A DNA stretch of 64,000 bases from Triplophysa rosa (Eukaryota > Chordata > Actinopteri > Cypriniformes > Nemacheilidae): assembly GCF_024868665.1 (NCBI RefSeq), contig NC_079908.1:3646034-3710033 (forward strand), in the 5' to 3' direction. The number at the start of each line of letters is the position of its first letter. Positions within the stretch are counted from its first letter, which is position 1. This document shows, piece by piece, positions 21,561-39,725 of the stretch. The position numbers and the translations under genes are program-made. The notes beneath the pieces are model-generated. The model saw nothing but the letters and a program-made list of their open reading frames with translations, searched no databases and had not been told where the DNA came from.

Positions 21561-22524
21561 ATACAACAGTCAAGTATTCCTGTACAATGCATTTATTGTA
21601 CGTCTGTGTTACTGCAGACGTAGTTTCAGGTTGTTTCAGGTGTTTTTAACTAAAGAGAAATGCTACCATTTTCCGCTATTAAAATATAAAAACTTCCATG
21701 TTAGAATAAGCAGAATAAATCATATATTAAATGACTGACTACGAACAAACTTAATCTAACAGTTGGCAGATAATCTGCAGCAATTTTGCATCTGGCTTCT
21801 GTCATTTTCTGATTTTATTCGCAACTACTGCACTCAGTTCCTCACACAAAGCTATTTTATGCTTCCAAAAGTTTTGTGGAGCTTTTTTGGCAGTATAACT
21901 TACTATCAGTTTTCACTGTATGGCCAACAAAAGCTCAGACATCTCAGTGCCTGAGATCTCCCTTTGTGTTAAACAGAAGGAAGTCGTTTGGAACAACATG
22001 AGGCAAATGACAGCAGAATGGGAAAACTGTTCCTTAAAGGGGGTCCCGGTGTCAAAAACAATCAAAGAGAGATACATTTAAGAATTTGCCAGCAGCAAGT
22101 TCATTAGGAATGCTTTCCGTTACTGCCGTTTGACATCGGTGGGTCTAGAAGCGATCGGGCAACAGCCCCGCTGAATCCCTCCCCTCATTAATTTTCAGAA
22201 TGGGCTCGTGGACATGAGCATCACACTTTTTCAAACTCTCGTGTCTTTGACTCTCTCGCCCCTCCAACTGTTCAAACGAGAGCGTAAATTAACCGTCACT
22301 CATCTGATGGTAGGAACCGCATTGCACGGTAAACAACATATGCATCACCAACCGGAAGAGAAGGGGCTCCAGCAATGTCACCTGTGTTTCCCCACCTTGT
22401 CAGTTAAGCCTTGCACCTCTAATGCATGTAATGGATGATCTCTTATGCAGATCTTACAGGACACCATGTCTGCTAACCACCGATGTTGAAAAACGTTTAA
22501 TGCAATACATTGAAAAACAAGAAC
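21561..22524. other. No gene seen
   Basis: Short chance frames only (for example 22208-22438 plus) with no recognised motif or splice context. Confidence 0.35.
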
Positions 22525-22639
22525 TAGTAGGATTCAACAAATTTTACTAAAAAAATTTGTGTCAAGCTTTTGCACACAATATTTTAAAGTAAAATTTACT
22601 TTAAAAAACTGTGTGCAAAAATTTAAGTAAATCCTACTA
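22525..22639. repeat. Small foldback element
   Basis: TAGTAGGATT at the left end is inverted as AATCCTACTA at the right end. The internal segments TTTTGCACACA and TGTGTGCAAAAA are also inverted. About 115 bp in total, non-coding. Confidence 0.6.
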
Positions 22640-24871
22640 ATTGTTTGTAACAGTGTACTTTTACAACCTGAGAACTGAGGCATAACAAAATATACAAAAA
22701 GACTAATCGCATGTGAGATATCTTCGCTGTCCTTACGAAACCCTCTATGTCCAGATTCGCTGTTTTTAAGAAAATGGAGAAAACACTTTATTTTTTAAAC
22801 GATTAAATACTGTGTTGTCCAAGTTGACATGCACTTTTTATACCTTTTAATGGTTAGATTTTTGCAAAACCCAGTGACAAACATAAAGGGTGACTATTAA
22901 TAATGATTTATGACACAAAAAAGTTTTGGAAGACAGCGACATGCATATGTATGCATATTTACTGATTAAATTCTTAAAGATTGCTTGACATTATGATCAT
23001 TTTTCAGGACAAACATATTTTCTCCGCAAATTTTCATTCCACAAAAACAAATAGTTTTTGCCAATTTAGCTGAAAATAATGCTGGAGGAAAATGTAAATG
23101 CTCAGAAGTTGCTCCTTTATATCTCAGGAGAATTGATAAAGTTTTCAGTTGTGTTTAATTTAAGTATTAACTTTGTTTCAGACATTTCAACTAAAATTGC
23201 TTAGAATGAATAGAAATACAAATTTACAAATGAGACCATTGCTAAAATACATTTGCCAAAATAAAGTAAGATTGCATAGCAATGATAATCTGGAATTGGA
23301 TCAATCTGATGAGATGAGAAATTTCAGGTGACAGAATTTCCCATGTGCTTTACATTCAGTCTCATTGCTGTCTAGGACAATTCAGATCTCATCTGTGATT
23401 TTTCTTTCTTATGGGATGTCACAATGCAAAAAAATTGAACGACACAAAAATAGGCTTCGTTTTTCATGCTAAGTAATTGAATTATTCTTGTCCTGAGTTT
23501 GAAGCTAAATTGACCTTGGCATTTCTGGAAAGTTTCCACAACACTCACCTGAGCCTCTTTTTCATACCTCACCCAAGAACAAATAAATTTTAATACGATT
23601 TTAAGCTTCTTTTCACACCTCCTGCATTTCCCCCACAAGTGTTCTCTGTATGTTGTGATAAACTGTGCTCTTCAAATGAGGTGAGGAGGATGTTTATTTG
23701 CCTTCTGTTGTTATTCAAGAATGCCGCCCCAGGTTTCCTTAGGTAGTCTCACAGCCAATGTTCAGCCATGCACGGCCAAAAATAGCAGGCAAAATAACCT
23801 AATCACAGTTCCATGGCATGTTAGAGGTCGGCACTTCATCGCAAGAGTAATGTTGGTCTGAGATTTAATGAGATTGTGCCACACAGACTGTCTCAGAAAA
23901 CAAAACAACAATCACATCCTCGGTCTTTTTTGTGTCTTGGCATATTGATTTTCCTGCCACATATTACCTGTTCCTCGTCCAGAGGAGAGCCTACAGCTGC
24001 ACATCCAGCAATTAAATGAAAACACGTACAAAGCCTTTGACAGACTATTATGTTTTTGCGACTGTACTATTATCTCCAACAATTATGGGATTTTCGTTCG
24101 TTTCATAATGTAGAAATAAATGAAATAACTTGCAAAACGTTTTCATTCAGACGACAAATTATCATTTAAATAGGAGATATGGAGAAAAACAGCTTTTTTC
24201 TTTTGATCTACCACGTAGAGATACTCTAATGTTCACAGTCCTCCTTCCCTAGGTCCATCCAGACTGTTTATGAAAGCCGCACAGCTTGTTGAGGAGGTCA
24301 TTTACATAAAAACGTCTTAAAGGTACAGTAACAAAGCCATCCCATTTAAATCCAAGCATCTCAGAGAGGGTGGAAATGAACTTTTTGTTGAAAGAAACTT
24401 TGACATACAAATGGATCTCAGGGAGAATATCAAATAAAATGCCGCAAAAATGAGGAACACAGACATTTCAGAACGGCACCAGGTTGTGATGTTAAAGCGA
24501 TTTCAACTGATTCAAGGCCACAAGGGTGGAAGGAATTTACCAATTAAAATCCATTCCAGTCCATCCATGCACCGCAGTAGTTTAGGATCACTGAAACAGA
24601 ATGCTGTGGGACAAAACAGCTGCAAAACCCCCATGTTTCAATTAACAACTCATTTATGGAATTAAAAGATTAAAGAGCACTGCTGGTGTTCGGTGTTTCT
24701 AACATTAAAGCAAACAGACACGCAACATTCCATTATCCCTCCAGGACACTGGAACAGGCGCAGTACCGATGTGTGCTTTCCAAAGGCGAAAGAAAAAATG
24801 TTGTGGGAATGCTTTAAAGCGAGAGGTTGTTTTTCAGTTGGGCAATGCAGTACTGTATTCCGCATGTAAGA
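22640..24871. other. AT-rich intronic-type DNA, no gene seen
   Basis: No supported coding segment. The next gabra3 exon, expected on the minus strand somewhere left of 29512, was looked for here and not found. Confidence 0.35.
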
Positions 24872-25070
24872 GTTTGGTTCCAAAATGAGATAACTCAAAA
24901 ATCATGTTTTTTGTTATGTCTTCATTGTGTTTTATTGTGTTAGTTAGCTGTATTTTTTGAGTTATTATGGCTTATATCAAAAACAAATATATTTATTGGT
25001 TGATATTAATTGGAATGCACAATAAAAAAAACATGATTTTTGAAAAATTCTCTCATTTTTGGAACCAAAC
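24872..25070. mobile_element. MITE with GGTTCCAAAA ends, full copy
   Basis: The 199-bp element starts GTTTGGTTCCAAAATGAGA and ends TTTTTGGAACCAAAC. The internal inverted segments ATCATGTTTTTT and AAAAAACATGAT extend the arms. A half copy of the same family lies at 57478-57587, next to a gabra3 exon. Confidence 0.75.
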
Positions 25071-25471
25071 TTTTCATTTATAGTCTATCTACCAAGACTC
25101 AAACTTGCTTAAAGCACTGCTGCACAGTATGTTAGCGCAGTTTGCCCACTAGGAGATATTTGACTTTGTTTTTCTTCAAAGTACATTTAAAATGCAAACA
25201 GAGCTTTGTTGTGCCAAAACCCATCACAATTTTGTTTTACGAAACAGTTTTCTACCTTCCCTTTGACTCCAGAACAGATGTTTTACGCTAACTTTTTAGC
25301 TAAATCACCTCAATTACAACTGGATCACCTCTTAACATGAGAAACATGTTGCAGTGCTTTTGTCAGTCGGATCAGGTAGTTGTGAAACCTAACCCAAACC
25401 CTAATGAGAAATGTGGAGCAAGAATTATCCCATTTCCATAAAAAGTGTCTTTTATTTTTGGCTTGTACTTA
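25071..25471. other. No gene seen
   Basis: AT-rich sequence without a supported feature. Confidence 0.35.
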
Positions 25472-25866
25472 GAGGGATAGTTCATCCAAAAACACAAATT
25501 CTGTCATCACTTGAGTTGTTCCAAATCTGTATTCATTTCTTTGTTCTGAGGATAACAATACAAATATTTGGAAGAATGAATGCTTATAACCAAACAGTTC
25601 TTGGACCCCATTTGACTACCAAAATAATTTTATATTTTTTTGTTCTGTTGAACACAAAAGAAGATATTTTGAAAAATGTAGGACAGCAAACAGTTCTGGG
25701 GCACTTTTGACTACCATTGTCATTTTTCCTACTTTGGTAGTGAATGGGGTCCAAGAACTGTTTGGTTAAAAGAATTTGCACAAATATCTTCGTGTTCAAC
25801 CAAACAAAGACTAGAGAGTGAATAATTCATGACAGAATTTTCATTTTTGGGTGAACTGTCCCTTTA
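25472..25866. mobile_element. MITE of the GGATAGTTCACCC family, copy 1
   Basis: The left end GAGGGATAGTTCATCC is inverted at the right end as GGGTGAACTGTCCC. The inner parts ATTCTGTCAT and ATGACAGAAT are also inverted. Related copies lie at 35680-35985, 39496-39725 and 45268-45405. This sequence type is very common in cyprinid genomes from memory; no family name is claimed. Confidence 0.75.
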
Positions 25867-28446
25867 ATAGCAGGACTATCACCGTAACACTATCATACAG
25901 TAGATAATATTTGCCCTTTATGAACTATATTAATCAGATTATTGTAATAATTTGGTTGTATCAGCACAGGGAGTAAACAGCACACAGATGAGTGTCAACC
26001 CGCTGTCCATCTGAATACAGATTAACATCAAATGTTTCATACGTCAACATTTATACAGCTTTACCCTTGACCCAGTACATCATAACAGATTATTATAACA
26101 ACCAAAGCAGTCCTACTGTACGTCAACTTCATTTACAAAAGCTGTTGTGTTAGCACTTCTCCTGACATGCTTTAATACGCCGTAAAATGATCAGGATACC
26201 TGACGGTGACACTGTTGTCTTTTAGATTGCATGGACGTTTTTCAACCCGTCCATTTTTAGTGGTGAATAAAAGCGAGGACTTTGTTTTTCAGACAAAACA
26301 CACATTGTACCTCGCCAGCAAATCTCCCTGAATCTGAATCCCACCACTTAGAATTTCCAAGCAGCAGACATTGGTATTAGTCACATTCTCTACCGCCTGA
26401 CCCTGGACAAACTCTTCTTTAATGCATGAAAATACATTGTAGACTGTTAAAAAAGGTGTCGGCGCTGACTTCACTCGGGAAGACATCAGCTAGGCCGGCA
26501 CATAGCCTGAAACAGACTTGTCGTCGTAAGGAAGCAGTGATTAATAATTTAGCTTCGCTTTCTCATAACTCAACACAAAAGACACAAATGAGGCTTTACA
26601 TTGTGCAGTGCTAACCAGAACAAAATAAGACATTGCACTCTTTTAAAAGCTTTGGAGGAGAGCTTCTGTTTTCCATAATGGCAGCATGCGAGACATCCAT
26701 TGAGATATTGTGACAAAACACACTTAGCGGACGGCAAAGGCGCTAAGTTTCTTGTCACAGCGTGGTGATACAGTGGGAAACCTCGTTCTTGTGATTACAT
26801 TAGGCCTGTGAGGCCATACGGGCCTAAGCAAATCACAACAACTTCTTGATTTCCTGGGAGGAGAACAATGAATTTGGTGACGACAAAAAGATTGGGTGTT
26901 TGCATGCTATGTTCATTAGCGAAAGATAGTCGGAGCCAATTACGGCCCCATTGCCTGGAGGCACCCGATACTTTATGGTCTTATTTGTGAATAAGCCTCT
27001 GTTAAATTCAGATACAGTGCAGGAAACATTGGCAAATAAACCCCACACTTATACAACGCAATTATGTCCTTGGCCATTATCGTCCTGAAACATCAACTTT
27101 CTCGTCCCTGGGAGCACTAGCTAACAACTTCCCTGCAACACGCTATCCCCACGGGCAAACACAATGAGAGCGACAAGCCTTCATTAAAGCATCCAAATTC
27201 AAATGTTATTCTTAGCCCGGGGAGGGCTGAAGCCATATTGAATGAATCCATAAGAGACTCGGCCTGCACGAGAATGGATCAGCATCGCCCTTCCAGCAAA
27301 ATATCTAGTGTGCCCGAAAAGGCCACCGGAGAGGGTCTATTTCATGTCACCTTCATTATCAGCTCGATCCCTGTGGAAATGCGCGACTTTGAATTTTAAA
27401 GTTTAACTTGGATTTGCAGTTCTGATTAAGGCTCGAATGACCACGACAGATGAGAGATGGGGTGAATAAGTGATTCAATTAGTTTTTGCGGAGGTTTGAC
27501 AGCTTACATGAGTGAAAAAGAAATAATGGAAACATTTTTGACACCGTGTCTTGAATGCAAAATGTGATGATTAAAATGCAATGAATTCACACTGGAACTA
27601 CTGCACAGGATGAATGCCGCTACGCTAATTTTATAGTCTCACTCGCTGACAAAGTCTGTCCCTTTAGGGCAAAAGTATGAATCCTGGAAAGTTATATAGA
27701 GTATGTAGTTCATATGTGAAAATCAGTTTAATGCATCAGCATGTTACTGTTTCCCTCTGAACAGAGCCGAGTCAGCATTGACTTTACTACTTTAACCAAT
27801 TGCTTTGAGTTCCTTAGGGCTTAGATACATATTTAGCATTGATCTGTGAAGATTTTCAAGCACATAGCGGCTTCTCACGATCATTTTAGCAGCAATTCTA
27901 AAATCACCATTCCTCATACATTCGGGAGAGAAAGCATTTTCTTTTTAGGTTATGGGAAACCTCAAGGTTATGGCAGTCTGATAAATTAGTAGTAAAATGA
28001 TGATATAGTACCATCTTCCTGTAGTGTGATGGTCATTTACAACATTCAGGATGAGGTTAAAGTTTTGGAGTTATAAATCCTATCCGGGGAGAGATACAGA
28101 GGACCAGTCTCTCACAGCGTCTATGCACTGGCAGCCAGGTGCTATGTCAAAATTGCTGGTGGAATTGTCTATTTTCTCTCTGGCAGTTGGACACATTGCT
28201 CTGGACAGCTCCTGGCCAAGCCAGTCACAATTCAATTCCTCGAATCATTCATCAAGCACTTGGGTTGTTTAGGGTAGTGCAAAAGCTAGGCCAGCTCCCC
28301 GCCACCCCTGAGTACTACTTAACCTCCGTCGATAAGAAGACACTACTTTATGACTTTATGTACCTTTGCCAGCTTTTCTGAAGAAGTGGGGCGGGACTGA
28401 CAATCGACTGACTGTCCACCCGAATTTGGAATGACCCTATGACTCC
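25867..28446. other. Intronic-type DNA, no gene seen
   Basis: Less AT-rich than neighbours in places (27.0-27.4 kb) but without an open frame or splice-bounded coding segment that I recognise. Conservation cannot be judged without alignment. Confidence 0.35.
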
Positions 28447-28540
28447 GGTCCGTTCAATTATCGAAAGTTAATGCACACCCGAGGTGTAACGGCCTTTACC
28501 ACCTCGGGGTGTGCATTAACTTTTGATAATAGAACGGTCC
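28447..28540. repeat. 40-bp-arm hairpin with 13-bp loop
   Basis: The left arm (28447-28486, starting GGTCCGTTCAATTATCG) and the right arm (28500-28540, ending ATAATAGAACGGTCC) are inverted copies with four or so differences. The centre is GTGTGCATTAAC/GTTAATGCACAC. The loop is 28487-28499. It may be a very short MITE or a structural palindrome. Confidence 0.85.
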
Positions 28541-28677
28541 GTCATCAATTATTCCTTACTTAGTTACATATAAATAATTATTTGTTCAATTATGTAAATG
28601 TTTATTTAGATTCTTAAATGCTCAAGATACTTTTTTCTTCATCAGTTAGTTTCTTAAAAGTAATTGAAACATTATAA
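28541..28677. other. Short AT-rich spacer
   Basis: Nothing recognised. Confidence 0.3.
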
Positions 28678-28685
28678 CTTAATAT

Positions 28686-29143
28686 TAGGGATGTAACGAT
28701 TCACTCAGCTCACGATGCGATGCGATTCACAATTCTGATCTCACCATGCGATTTATTCACGATTTACTCACGATTTATTTTTACAAAATGAGTTTAAACA
28801 AATTAGAAATGAACAACTTCCCTTGCATTATTTCTTAAATGCTTCACGTTTCTTTGTATAATATTTTTTTTTATTTCAAATAACAAAACTAAACTGAAAT
28901 TTTAAAACAAATTAATAATAGAAAAAGTATCTTTAATATAAACAAACTAATACTCTCTGTGCTTTTCTTGGATTTTTTTGCATTTAATAAATATCAGCAT
29001 GTCCACGTTTAGGTTTGCAGTGAACATGGCGGCCCCTGCTGTTCAAAAAATGTATTGCGATTCAGTTCACACTTCAACCGATTTGAATTGTCACACATTA
29101 TAATCGATTTTCAACCGGCTCACGGTGAATCGTTACTTCCCTG
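28686..29143. mobile_element. hAT MITE, second copy of the TAGGGATGTAACG family
   Basis: This 458-bp element runs from TAGGGATGTAACGATTCAC to GTGAATCGTTACTTCCCTG. It is flanked by the exact 8-bp duplication CTTAATAT (28678-28685, 29144-29151). Its interior is the inverse of the copy at 9561-10020. Non-coding. Confidence 0.92.
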
Positions 29144-29151
29144 CTTAATAT

Positions 29152-34798
<5,647 letters not shown>

Positions 34799-34910
34799 TT
34801 CAATTCAATTCAATTCAATTTTATTTATATAGCGCTTTTCACAATGTGCATTGTTCCAAAGCAGCTTTACAGGAGCAAATAAGAAAAACACAGAAAGGTA
34901 AAACACAGCA
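34799..34910 (-). repeat. LINE-like 3' tail fragment with ATTCA repeats
   Basis: ATTCAATTCAATTCAATT (a 5-bp tandem repeat) is followed by TTTATTTATATAGCGCTTTT and CAAAGCAGCTTTACAG. Short repeats next to this GCGCTTTTCACAATG segment are frequent in fish and look like RTE-type LINE 3' ends. Family assignment is tentative. Confidence 0.45.
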
Positions 34911-35679
34911 CAGTTGTGATGATGTGAGAAACACTATTCGGAAACACTTCCTTTAAAGAGGTGGTCATGGTCAGGGTTTTTCCTGCATAGAGAAATTGGA
35001 GGCGGCCGCCTCAGCCAAATTTCGTGCTGCCTCCGACACTTTGGAGAAATTATGTCGAATGTCTTCTCCGGCCATTAAACAAACTGTCATTTGTAACTGC
35101 AGATGCGGCATTACGCCACAATGGAGGCGCTGTTTCATTATCAGGCGGTGAAGAGTTCAGTAGAAGAGCTATAAGGAACTGTATTAGCTGTGTTCAGGTG
35201 TTTTTAAATGAAAGTTCTTAAATTAACGGGCTGTACATCATTATGTTTTTAGCTGTGAAGTTGGCTCGTTGAATCAGCGTTATACTGTACACAGCGAGAT
35301 CGCCAGTATGAACGCACATTGTAATCATAACGACTCGCAAACAAATGACTCCTTGAACCGATTCATTTAAACAGAATGTAGGCGATCAGCGAATCATTCA
35401 AAGCTCCGTGAACCACAAGTGAACGTAGGATGTGAATGAGCTTTGCTCATTTAGTAAGAATTATGGCAATTATGGGCTGAAGTAAGTTGAAAAGGTTAAA
35501 TTAAAAATTCAAATGTTCAACTTTTCTGTTCCGGTGAATAAATGTAATGTTTTATATAACTTATTAGTTGTCTTTTTCATCAAATTTTTAGAACTTTAAT
35601 ATAATTGTTATCTTAAGCCACTTAAAGGGACGGTGGGCCTACATGCGCGTTGCACCACATCCGCCTCATTTTGAGCCAG
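34911..35679. other. No gene seen
   Basis: Intronic-type sequence. A 65-codon chance frame (35024-35221) has no recognisable motif. Confidence 0.35.
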
Positions 35680-35985
35680 GAAAAGTTCACCCAAAAATGA
35701 GAATTCTGTCATTATTTACTCACCCTCTTGTCATTTCGAACCTGTGTGACTTTCTTCCTTCCGCAAAACACAAAAGAAGATGTTTTGAAGGATGTTGATA
35801 ACCGAACAGCGGTGGCACCCATGACTTCTATCGTATGGACAAAAAACCAAGTGAATGGCTGCCATCGCTGATCGGTCAACAACATCTTTTTTGTTCTTTT
35901 TTGAAGAAAGGAAGTCATACACGTTTGAAATGACAAGAGGGTGAATAAATAATGACAGAATTTTCATTTTTGGGTGAACTATCAC
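35680..35985. mobile_element. MITE of the GGATAGTTCACCC family, copy 2
   Basis: GTTCACCCAAAAATGAGAAT at the left is inverted as TTTTCATTTTTGGGTGAAC at the right. TTACTCACCCTCTTGTCATT and its inverse AATGACAAGAGGGTGAATAA extend the arms. Non-coding. Confidence 0.8.
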
Positions 35986-38900
35986 CACAAGAGAAAACAA
36001 AATAACCACTTAGATGAGAAGTATGAAAAAGGTTGAACATATACATTGCATTTAAAGCCAAGACTCATTCCTTTAATGTAAAATATTCAACGAAGAAAGT
36101 AATGTAGCGACTTTGAATAATAATATTAAGTCCAAACCTGAATGCGATTTATTGATATTTTTGGCTCTTTGTTAACATTATTGAATAGTCTGTGCAGCCT
36201 ATAGGTGAGGTATCAGAGCAAAAAGTCTTAAGCGTTTCTCCCATAGTTGCTTAGGAGAAATAAAAACAGAAAAAATGATATTACATAATATTGACTTCTG
36301 ATTACAGACTAGGACTTGTGACATTGTTGAGATCTCTACTAAATCTGTAAGGGGGGCATGAGATTTCAGGGTTTTTCTTCTTAATGTATTAAGAAAGTAT
36401 ATGGCAAATTTCACTACATGTTGACTTTAGAGCTTTCTGTAAAGTATATGACATTGATCTGATTCATTTTATAGTTGTACATCTTACATTAAGATGAGCG
36501 GTGTTCATCTTTATGTGTGTCACATGAGAATAAAAGCATAGCAGAAAAATGAACCACTGATTTCCCATGACGTTCCATTGATGAGTCATTACTACATTCT
36601 GGTCTACTGCAAATGAACACAATTAATTATTAAAACCATTTATTTTAAACAACCAGAACATCCATTTAATACTCTGTGGGTGCTATTTTCGGTGAGTAGA
36701 AAATCTTTCCAGTCGTATTTTCTGTAGATATGGCTGTCTCTGAGAGCACAAGCTTGTGGGCAGGCCACCTTAGTTTAGTTCCTAATTGAAGCCACTTTGA
36801 ATATGTTCGTCTGAGCAGCTGAAGAGGATGAACCAGGCCGCTGAGCCGCTCGCTTGTTTCTGTGGGCTGTGAAGTCATCCACGTCCCGGCGCTTATCTGC
36901 AGGGCGCAGGCTCTACAAGAATGTCTGACACGAGCAAGCGCGCTGCCAAATAACAGGACGCAAGCTACTGCGCGAACTGTGCCGGAAAGATTTTGCTCCC
37001 CTAAATCGCGCTTAGATGCTCAGAAGGCAAGCGCCAGACATGCGGTTGCTCGGAGACCGCCCATAGACAACAGGCAGGCGACTGAGAGTTTTGTACTGTT
37101 TTCTCAGTGGAACGGCGTCCAATGGAGCGATCGATCTAATGATCTGTTTAATTCGCTTCCATTCGGCGAGCCTCTTTAATCCACTAAAGCGATCAGATGG
37201 AGATTTTTTTGTTAGGAGAAGTGAAGAGAACTCGATGGGTGTGAAATCAGGAATGTGTTTGTGCTTGCTTTGACTTTAAGGGGAATGTTACAAGTCTTCA
37301 TTTCTTGAAAACAACACATTTCTATGAAGCTGGTATCTCTATGCATTAAATTCTAGTAACGGTGCCTTGTAGCGTGCATCTTATTTTTAGTTGCCATTTT
37401 TCGAAACCATTGCGTGTTTTTAAAACATGCCATTAAAAGCGAATGGGGTTAAAAGAAATACGAACATCCATACTTTTCATTAGTATTCAAAAGGCTGCTT
37501 TAGTGTACTGGGTCTTCTGAAGTGTCGATTACTCATGGCCATGTCACAGTGAAGTGGCCTGTGACACAATCTGTGGCTTCTAATTCCCTGCTGCTACATA
37601 AGATTGGACCGGCTCGTACTCCAGCAGCTCTCGTGGAAAGCACTTCATCAAAGCGGAAACAACACGGCCCCATTTCTGTGATTCAGATTATAACCCACCA
37701 CCAGTAAAAAGCCCTACTGACGACGTCCCTCCTTTATTCATCCGTTTTAAGTGTGACTCGACAAACGTCTGATCACAGCTTTGACCTCCACATGAAATTG
37801 TCGGCATTGTAGACACCGACTTCCACTGGTCAGATGCTTTTATCCAAAGAAACTTACAAAAGCTACATGTTTGATCAGTACTGTATCAGTTGTGTTCCCT
37901 GGGAATCAAGCCCACAACTGTGGCAGATTCTCCTCCATACCTTTTTTTCTCTATTTTATGCTTTTTACTACATGGATGCAGCTCTTACAAGGTCTCAAAA
38001 GTTAAAACAGTCGCTGTTTTATACAGCAGTGTTACAACAGGATTTGTAAAAACACAGCGCATAGGTGGGCAACAGTCCTTCGCTAACCCCGCACGCTCTC
38101 TCATTAACATATGAATGTGTGTTATTCACGCTCAAGCACAGCTCTCGCTTATCAAAGCGGTACGATAATATCATATATTCAAACAGGTCATCTTTTCAGC
38201 CTGATTGCTGATTATTTCAGAATTACCTGCTTGTATTACTTGCAGACATTAAGTGCGCTGGTTACAATCACCTGCCGTACTGAGGAGAATTACTGCAACT
38301 AAAAATACGAGCAATCCGGAATGTCTCTATTTAGAGCAGACAGAGATAAATGGGCCAGTGAGTTATGGGAACAAATGAGGCTGTTTGTTATTTTTCTTTG
38401 TCTCACACAGCCTAGACTCCCTTTCTCGTTGCTCAAAGTTTCTGCTTTTTTTTGTGACCGTCTCTCCTCCGCTCTGTTTTTTTCCACATAAGCTCTAATG
38501 CATCTTTTGAAAGCTTTCTATACTCTGACCTGTCAGCATGCGATTGGCTGTCACTCATCCATTACTGCCACTTCTACTGGAAGGTCTTTGCATTTGACTG
38601 CTGGGCAAAACACAGTCCCGAGAAAGCATTTGTGCAGACGCGGGTAGAGCAGCAGGGGTTTTAAAATGGAAGTGGGCACTGATATAAGAAAAAATATAGT
38701 GGTGCCAGTTCATCCGTTTTTCTAGGAACTGAAGACTTATGTAATTGAGTTATTATGCTGAAAAGTCTATTATTGTTATCTTTGCTCTTTGCAAATCCAA
38801 ACTGGAAGCAAATGATTGCCGGATTGACAACTGAATCAATAGTCTATATATAGTCTTTTTAAAAATGACAGAATGCCTTCCAAAGCACTTGCACTTGGTA

Positions 38901-39007
38901 ACAGCAAATGCAGTCATCGTTCCTATTGGGTCTTATTGTGAATGTGTTTGTGAAGACTCTTAAGACTCGTCTGGTAGTGGAACACATACTACATACTGTT
39001 TAACTTA
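35986..39007. other. gabra3 intron, no gene seen
   Basis: A GC-richer patch at about 36840-37100 has open frames on both strands but no recognisable protein. The remainder is AT-rich. Confidence 0.35.
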
Positions 39008-39015
39008 TAGCTAAT

Positions 39016-39439
39016 CAGTGTTGGGTGTAACTAGTTACTAAGTAATTAGTTACTGTAATTTAATTACTTTCCCTTTGAATAAGTAAAGTAAAGTAATATA
39101 TGTGTGTGTAATAGTCGAATTGACATCAAAATTCAGAGTCTAACTTTAAAATCTGTGCTTTAATGTATCATTCTCACATTTGTAATACTTTGGTCAGTTA
39201 ATAATACTACTTTATGTAGTTTAATATTATTTATTTGAATGAATTAAAAGAGCCCTTTCATGCCTATCCTTGAATCACTTAACTAATCAAGGTTGATATA
39301 GGATATAGAAAGTAATTAGTAATAAGTAACTAAATACTTTTTGGAGAGAGTAATTTGTACAGTAATCTAATTACACTATTGAATATGTAATTAGTAACTA
39401 GCAATTAATTACTTTTTGAGAGTAACTTACCCAACACTG
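39016..39439. mobile_element. hAT MITE (CAGTGTTGGG family), complete
   Basis: The 424-bp element starts CAGTGTTGGGTGTAACTAGT and ends AACTTACCCAACACTG. It is flanked by the exact 8-bp duplication TAGCTAAT (39008-39015, 39440-39447), which places it in the hAT superfamily. The subterminal regions are rich in GTAATTAGTTACT-type motifs. A truncated relative is at 5722-5868. Confidence 0.92.
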
Positions 39440-39495
39440 TAGCTAATACATATTTTACCATCCAATATGGTGCTAAATTAATTAAAAAAAAATTA

Positions 39496-39725
39496 AAAGG
39501 ATAGTTCACCAAAAATGAAATTTCTGGCATCATTTACTCACCCGATGGCGGTACCCATTCACTTGCATTGATTTTGTGTTCCAATACAATAAAAGCCAAT
39601 GGGTAGCGCCATTGTTCCATTACAAACATTCTTCACAATATCTTCTTTTGTGCTCTGCAGATGAAAGAAAGTCAGTTAAAATGACAAGAGGGTGATTAAA
39701 TCAGAAATTTCATTTTTAGAACTGT
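39496..39725. mobile_element. MITE of the GGATAGTTCACCC family, copy 3
   Basis: AAAGGATAGTTCACCAAAAA at the left and ATTTCATTTTTAGAACTGTT at the right are degenerate inverted ends, with ACAAGAGGGTGATTAAAT matching the arm of other copies. Shorter and more diverged than the copy at 35680. Confidence 0.65.

Noticed and set aside
36862..37179. 105-codon ORF in a GC-richer patch
   Set aside because: Overlapping frames on both strands are explained by local GC content; no recognisable protein.
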